Shown: positions 61,133 through 63,038 of the stretch, one piece after another
Numbering within the stretch: the stretch's first letter is position 1
How the letters are laid out: the number at the start of each line of letters is the position of its first letter
NCBI RefSeq assembly: GCF_001469875.2
Contig: NZ_LOPW02000001.1
Coordinates: 214,396-277,433, forward strand
Source: Haloferax marisrubri
GTDB lineage: Archaea; Halobacteriota; Halobacteria; Halobacteriales; Haloferacaceae
Direction: 5' to 3'
DNA length: 63,038 nt
Translations under genes and position numbers: made by a program
Notes under the pieces: generated by a model
Database searches by the model: none
Told to the model about the DNA's origin: nothing
The model's input: only the letters and a program-made list of their open reading frames with translations

Positions 61133-62161
61133 TCAGTCGTCCGCGTGGGACTCGTTGAACCGCTTCGCCTTGTCGAGCAGACCGGGCGAGATGCCGGGCA
61201 CGTCGTCGGCGCTCACCGCGCCCTCGGCGCGAATCTCGTCGAGGCTCTTGGGGAACTCGCGGAGTTCCATGTGGATGGCGATGCCGGCTTTCGCGCCCTT
61301 GCCCATCGCCACCGGAATCTGGTTGTGACCGGGGGTGATGTCGCCGACGGCGAACACGCCGTCGACGCTGGTCCGGCCGTGGTCGTCCACCGGGACCGTC
61401 CCGTCGTCGTCGAGGTCCACGTCGAGCGCCTCGAACAGCGTCGTGTTGTAGTTCGAGCCGTACATCGCGAAGCCGCCTTTGTACTCGCGGACGGTGCCGT
61501 CTTCGAACTCGAAGCTCTCCAGCCAGCCGTCGTCGCGCTTCGTCATGCCCGAAATCTCCTCCTCGACGATGTCGACGGGGTGCGCGCGGACGAGTTCGTC
61601 CGTCTCGTCGGACCACGTCGGCTCGTCGCCGCGGAGCAGCAGGTCCACCTCGTCGGTGAAGTTGAGCATTATCATGGCGACGTAGGCCGCCGAGTCCGAG
61701 TGGCCCATCACGTACACCGACTCGTCGACGAACATGTAGGCGTCGCAGTGGAGACAGTAGTGCAGGCCCTTTCCGGTGCGGGGAAGCGGCGGGTCGGGGC
61801 GCTCGTCGTTGAAGCCGACGCCGAGGACGACGCGGTCGGCGACGAACTCGCCCTCGTTGCCGACGAGGCGGAACCGGCCGTCGTCCAACTGCTCCGCGTC
61901 GGTCACGAAGTCGCGGTGGATGTCGGTCCCGTAGTCTTCGAGTTGCCCGCGCGCGGTTTCGAGGAACTCGTTGCCGGAGACGTCCTCGGTGACGCCGATG
62001 ACGTTGTGCGTGTCGAGCATCATGGCCGCGCGGCCGCCGCCGCGGTCCACGAGCGCGGTGTCGTGTCCCAGTCGCGTCGTGTAGAGCGCGGTCTGGAGGC
62101 CCGCGGGGCCGCCGCCCACGACGACAACCTCGTACTCCCGTGGTTCGTCGGTTTCGGTCAT
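61133..62161 (-). CDS. Thioredoxin-reductase-like flavoprotein
   Basis: This 342-residue protein has the FAD motif VVVGGGPAGLQTALYT (13-28), a CxxC at Cys136-Cys139 (HYCLHCDAY; thioredoxin reductases usually have CATCDG), and the second FAD motif VDGVFAVGDITPGHNQIPVAMGKGAKAG. The NAD(P) motif YVMGHSDSAAYVA is atypical. The altered active site makes the partner uncertain: it may not be a true thioredoxin reductase. A TATA-like CTTAAGAG (minus strand, 62183-62190) is 26 bases upstream. Confidence 0.88.
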   Translation of the reverse strand: MTETDEPREYEVVVVGGGPAGLQTALYTTRLGHDTALVDRGGGRAAMMLDTHNVIGVTEDVSGNEFLETARGQLEDYGTDIHRDFVTDAEQLDDGRFRLVGNEGEFVADRVVLGVGFNDERPDPPLPRTGKGLHYCLHCDAYMFVDESVYVMGHSDSAAYVAMIMLNFTDEVDLLLRGDEPTWSDETDELVRAHPVDIVEEEISGMTKRDDGWLESFEFEDGTVREYKGGFAMYGSNYNTTLFEALDVDLDDDGTVPVDDHGRTSVDGVFAVGDITPGHNQIPVAMGKGAKAGIAIHMELREFPKSLDEIRAEGAVSADDVPGISPGLLDKAKRFNESHADD

Positions 62162-62290
62162 ACACGGGAATTCGTCGCGGCGCTCTTAAGCCCACATCAC
62201 CTGTGCGCGGCCAGCATCCACCCGAAACGAGTTAGCAACCAACACGATTTTCCCGACGCCCGAAACCGCACGTGACGCCCGAAACCGTCC

Positions 62291-62322
62291 GCGAGGCTCA
62301 GCGCCCGCGAGGCTCAGCGCCC
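62291..62322. repeat. 16-bp tandem duplication at the methyltransferase stop
   Basis: GCGAGGCTCAGCGCCC occurs twice without gap (62291-62306, 62307-62322). The stop codon of the minus-strand methyltransferase lies in the downstream copy (62298-62300). Since 16 is not a multiple of three, the extra copy changes the reading frame at the end of the protein. Confidence 0.9.
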
Positions 62323-62966
62323 GCGACGACAGCGTAGCAGTTCCCGCTGGACACCGTCGATTCGACGACCGCGAGGTCGCTCGCGTCGAGGTCGGCGTCG
62401 AACTCGTCGGGCGCGTAGATGTGGTAAAATCGGGGGACCGTCTCGCCGCCGGGGAGCGTCCAATCGACCGTCGTGTCGAACCCGTCCTCGCGGTCGAACG
62501 TGTCGTGGGCGGTGCTCCACGCGCTGACGACCGCGCGGCCGTCGGCGTCGAGCACGCGCGCGAGTTCGTTCAGGCTCGCCACGCGGGCCGCCCGCGGCGC
62601 GAGGTGGTGAATCGTCGCCACGTACACCGCGAGGTCGAAGGCGTCGTCGGCGAGGGGGAGCCGCGAGGCGTCGCCCTGCACGAGTCCGGCGTCGAAGCCG
62701 CGTTCCGCCGACCGCGCGACCGCCTCGTCGAGCAGGCCGCGACTCACGTCGAGGCCGACGACCTCGTCGGCGTGCGCGGAGAGGAGTTCCACGTGCCGAC
62801 CGTTGCCGCAGCCGAGGTCGAGCGCGCGGGCCGCCGGCCCCGACTCGGTCGAATCGGCGACGAACGATTCGACTTCGGGCCACGGGTACTCGCGGGTCGA
62901 CGCGAAGTGCGACGCGATGCGGTCGTACGTCTCGCGGACCCCGTCTCGGGGTTCGTCTCCGTCCAT
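62298..62966 (-). CDS. Class I SAM-dependent methyltransferase
   Basis: This 222-residue protein has motif I ALDLGCGNGRHVELLS near residues 38-53, motif II region LVQGDASRLPL and motif III DLAVYVATIHHLAP, the typical small-molecule or tRNA-type Rossmann methyltransferase. It resembles the Trm9/tRNA wobble-uridine-type methyltransferase group by its FYHIYAPDEF stretch and length, but the substrate is uncertain. The last codons lie in a 16-bp tandem duplication that also supplies the stop. Confidence 0.85.
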   Translation of the reverse strand: MDGDEPRDGVRETYDRIASHFASTREYPWPEVESFVADSTESGPAARALDLGCGNGRHVELLSAHADEVVGLDVSRGLLDEAVARSAERGFDAGLVQGDASRLPLADDAFDLAVYVATIHHLAPRAARVASLNELARVLDADGRAVVSAWSTAHDTFDREDGFDTTVDWTLPGGETVPRFYHIYAPDEFDADLDASDLAVVESTVSSGNCYAVVAGAEPRGR

Positions 62967-63038
62967 GCCGGTCGGTCGAGGCGGTGAGACAAAGACCGCA
63001 CGGGTCGCGGGCGGCGGGGGCGGGGGCGGCGGGGGCGG

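Overview
This window is a chromosomal stretch from a haloarchaeon, almost certainly Haloferax and very close to or identical with H. volcanii. The GC is very high. The proteins are acidic (Asp/Glu-rich). Many genes have a TATA-like box about 27 bases before the start codon, which suggests leaderless mRNAs. The gene order (adhesion pilin, ribH, purK-purE, an eleven-subunit nuo operon, ADP-forming acetyl-CoA synthetase, RibL next to JAMM2, SRP RNA, tatA) fits what I remember of H. volcanii. Species placement rests on memory of gene order and motifs, not on a search.

Layout. Positions 1-3475 hold the edge of a leftward gene, then a secreted anchored protein with an ABC ATPase and a MacB-type permease. 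Positions 3521-9643 carry a type IV adhesion pilin, an aminotransferase-ribH pair, a divergent Agl23-like membrane protein, and purK-purE. Positions 9786-20232 are the nuo operon (A, B, CD fusion, H, I, J1, J2, K, L, M, N). It has the membrane and quinone-binding modules of complex I but no NuoE/F/G, so it is not an ordinary NADH dehydrogenase.

Positions 20266-29795 contain DHH, CBS-ParB, small zinc-ribbon, MFS, Tat-exported subtilase, CNNM-type and M24 peptidase genes. Positions 29928-33151 hold the acetate-forming acetyl-CoA synthetase (acd) and a downstream Pta-N/DRTGG protein. Positions 33360-38094 hold small membrane proteins, an MscS-like protein, a ZIP metal transporter with palindromic operator candidates, and an ABC-2 exporter. 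Positions 38233-42791 hold a lipoprotein sugar dehydrogenase, two oxidoreductases and small proteins.

Positions 42852-45864 form a cytochrome oxidase assembly cluster: a CtaA-CtaB fusion (heme A synthase half plus heme O synthase) divergent from coxB, with no coxA in the window. Positions 45985-49858 hold RibL overlapping JAMM2, a fructosamine kinase and a RecJ-like DHH nuclease. Positions 49886-58437 hold a secreted PLD-domain protein, a HEAT-repeat protein, a nitrilase, an OYE reductase, and a thiolase-DUF35 pair in which both partners lack the expected cysteines. Positions 58438-63038 hold the SRP (7S) RNA, tatA, tRNA-Gly(TCC), a DUF4382-like lipoprotein with an internal 63-bp duplication, a thioredoxin-reductase-like flavoprotein and a methyltransferase.

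I see no insertion sequence, CRISPR array, prophage or replication origin. The least explained signals are the Ser-thiolase/cysteine-free DUF35 pair, the palindromes before the ZIP gene, the palindrome at the pilin promoter, the CtaA-CtaB fusion, and an 18-codon ORF inside the nuo operon.
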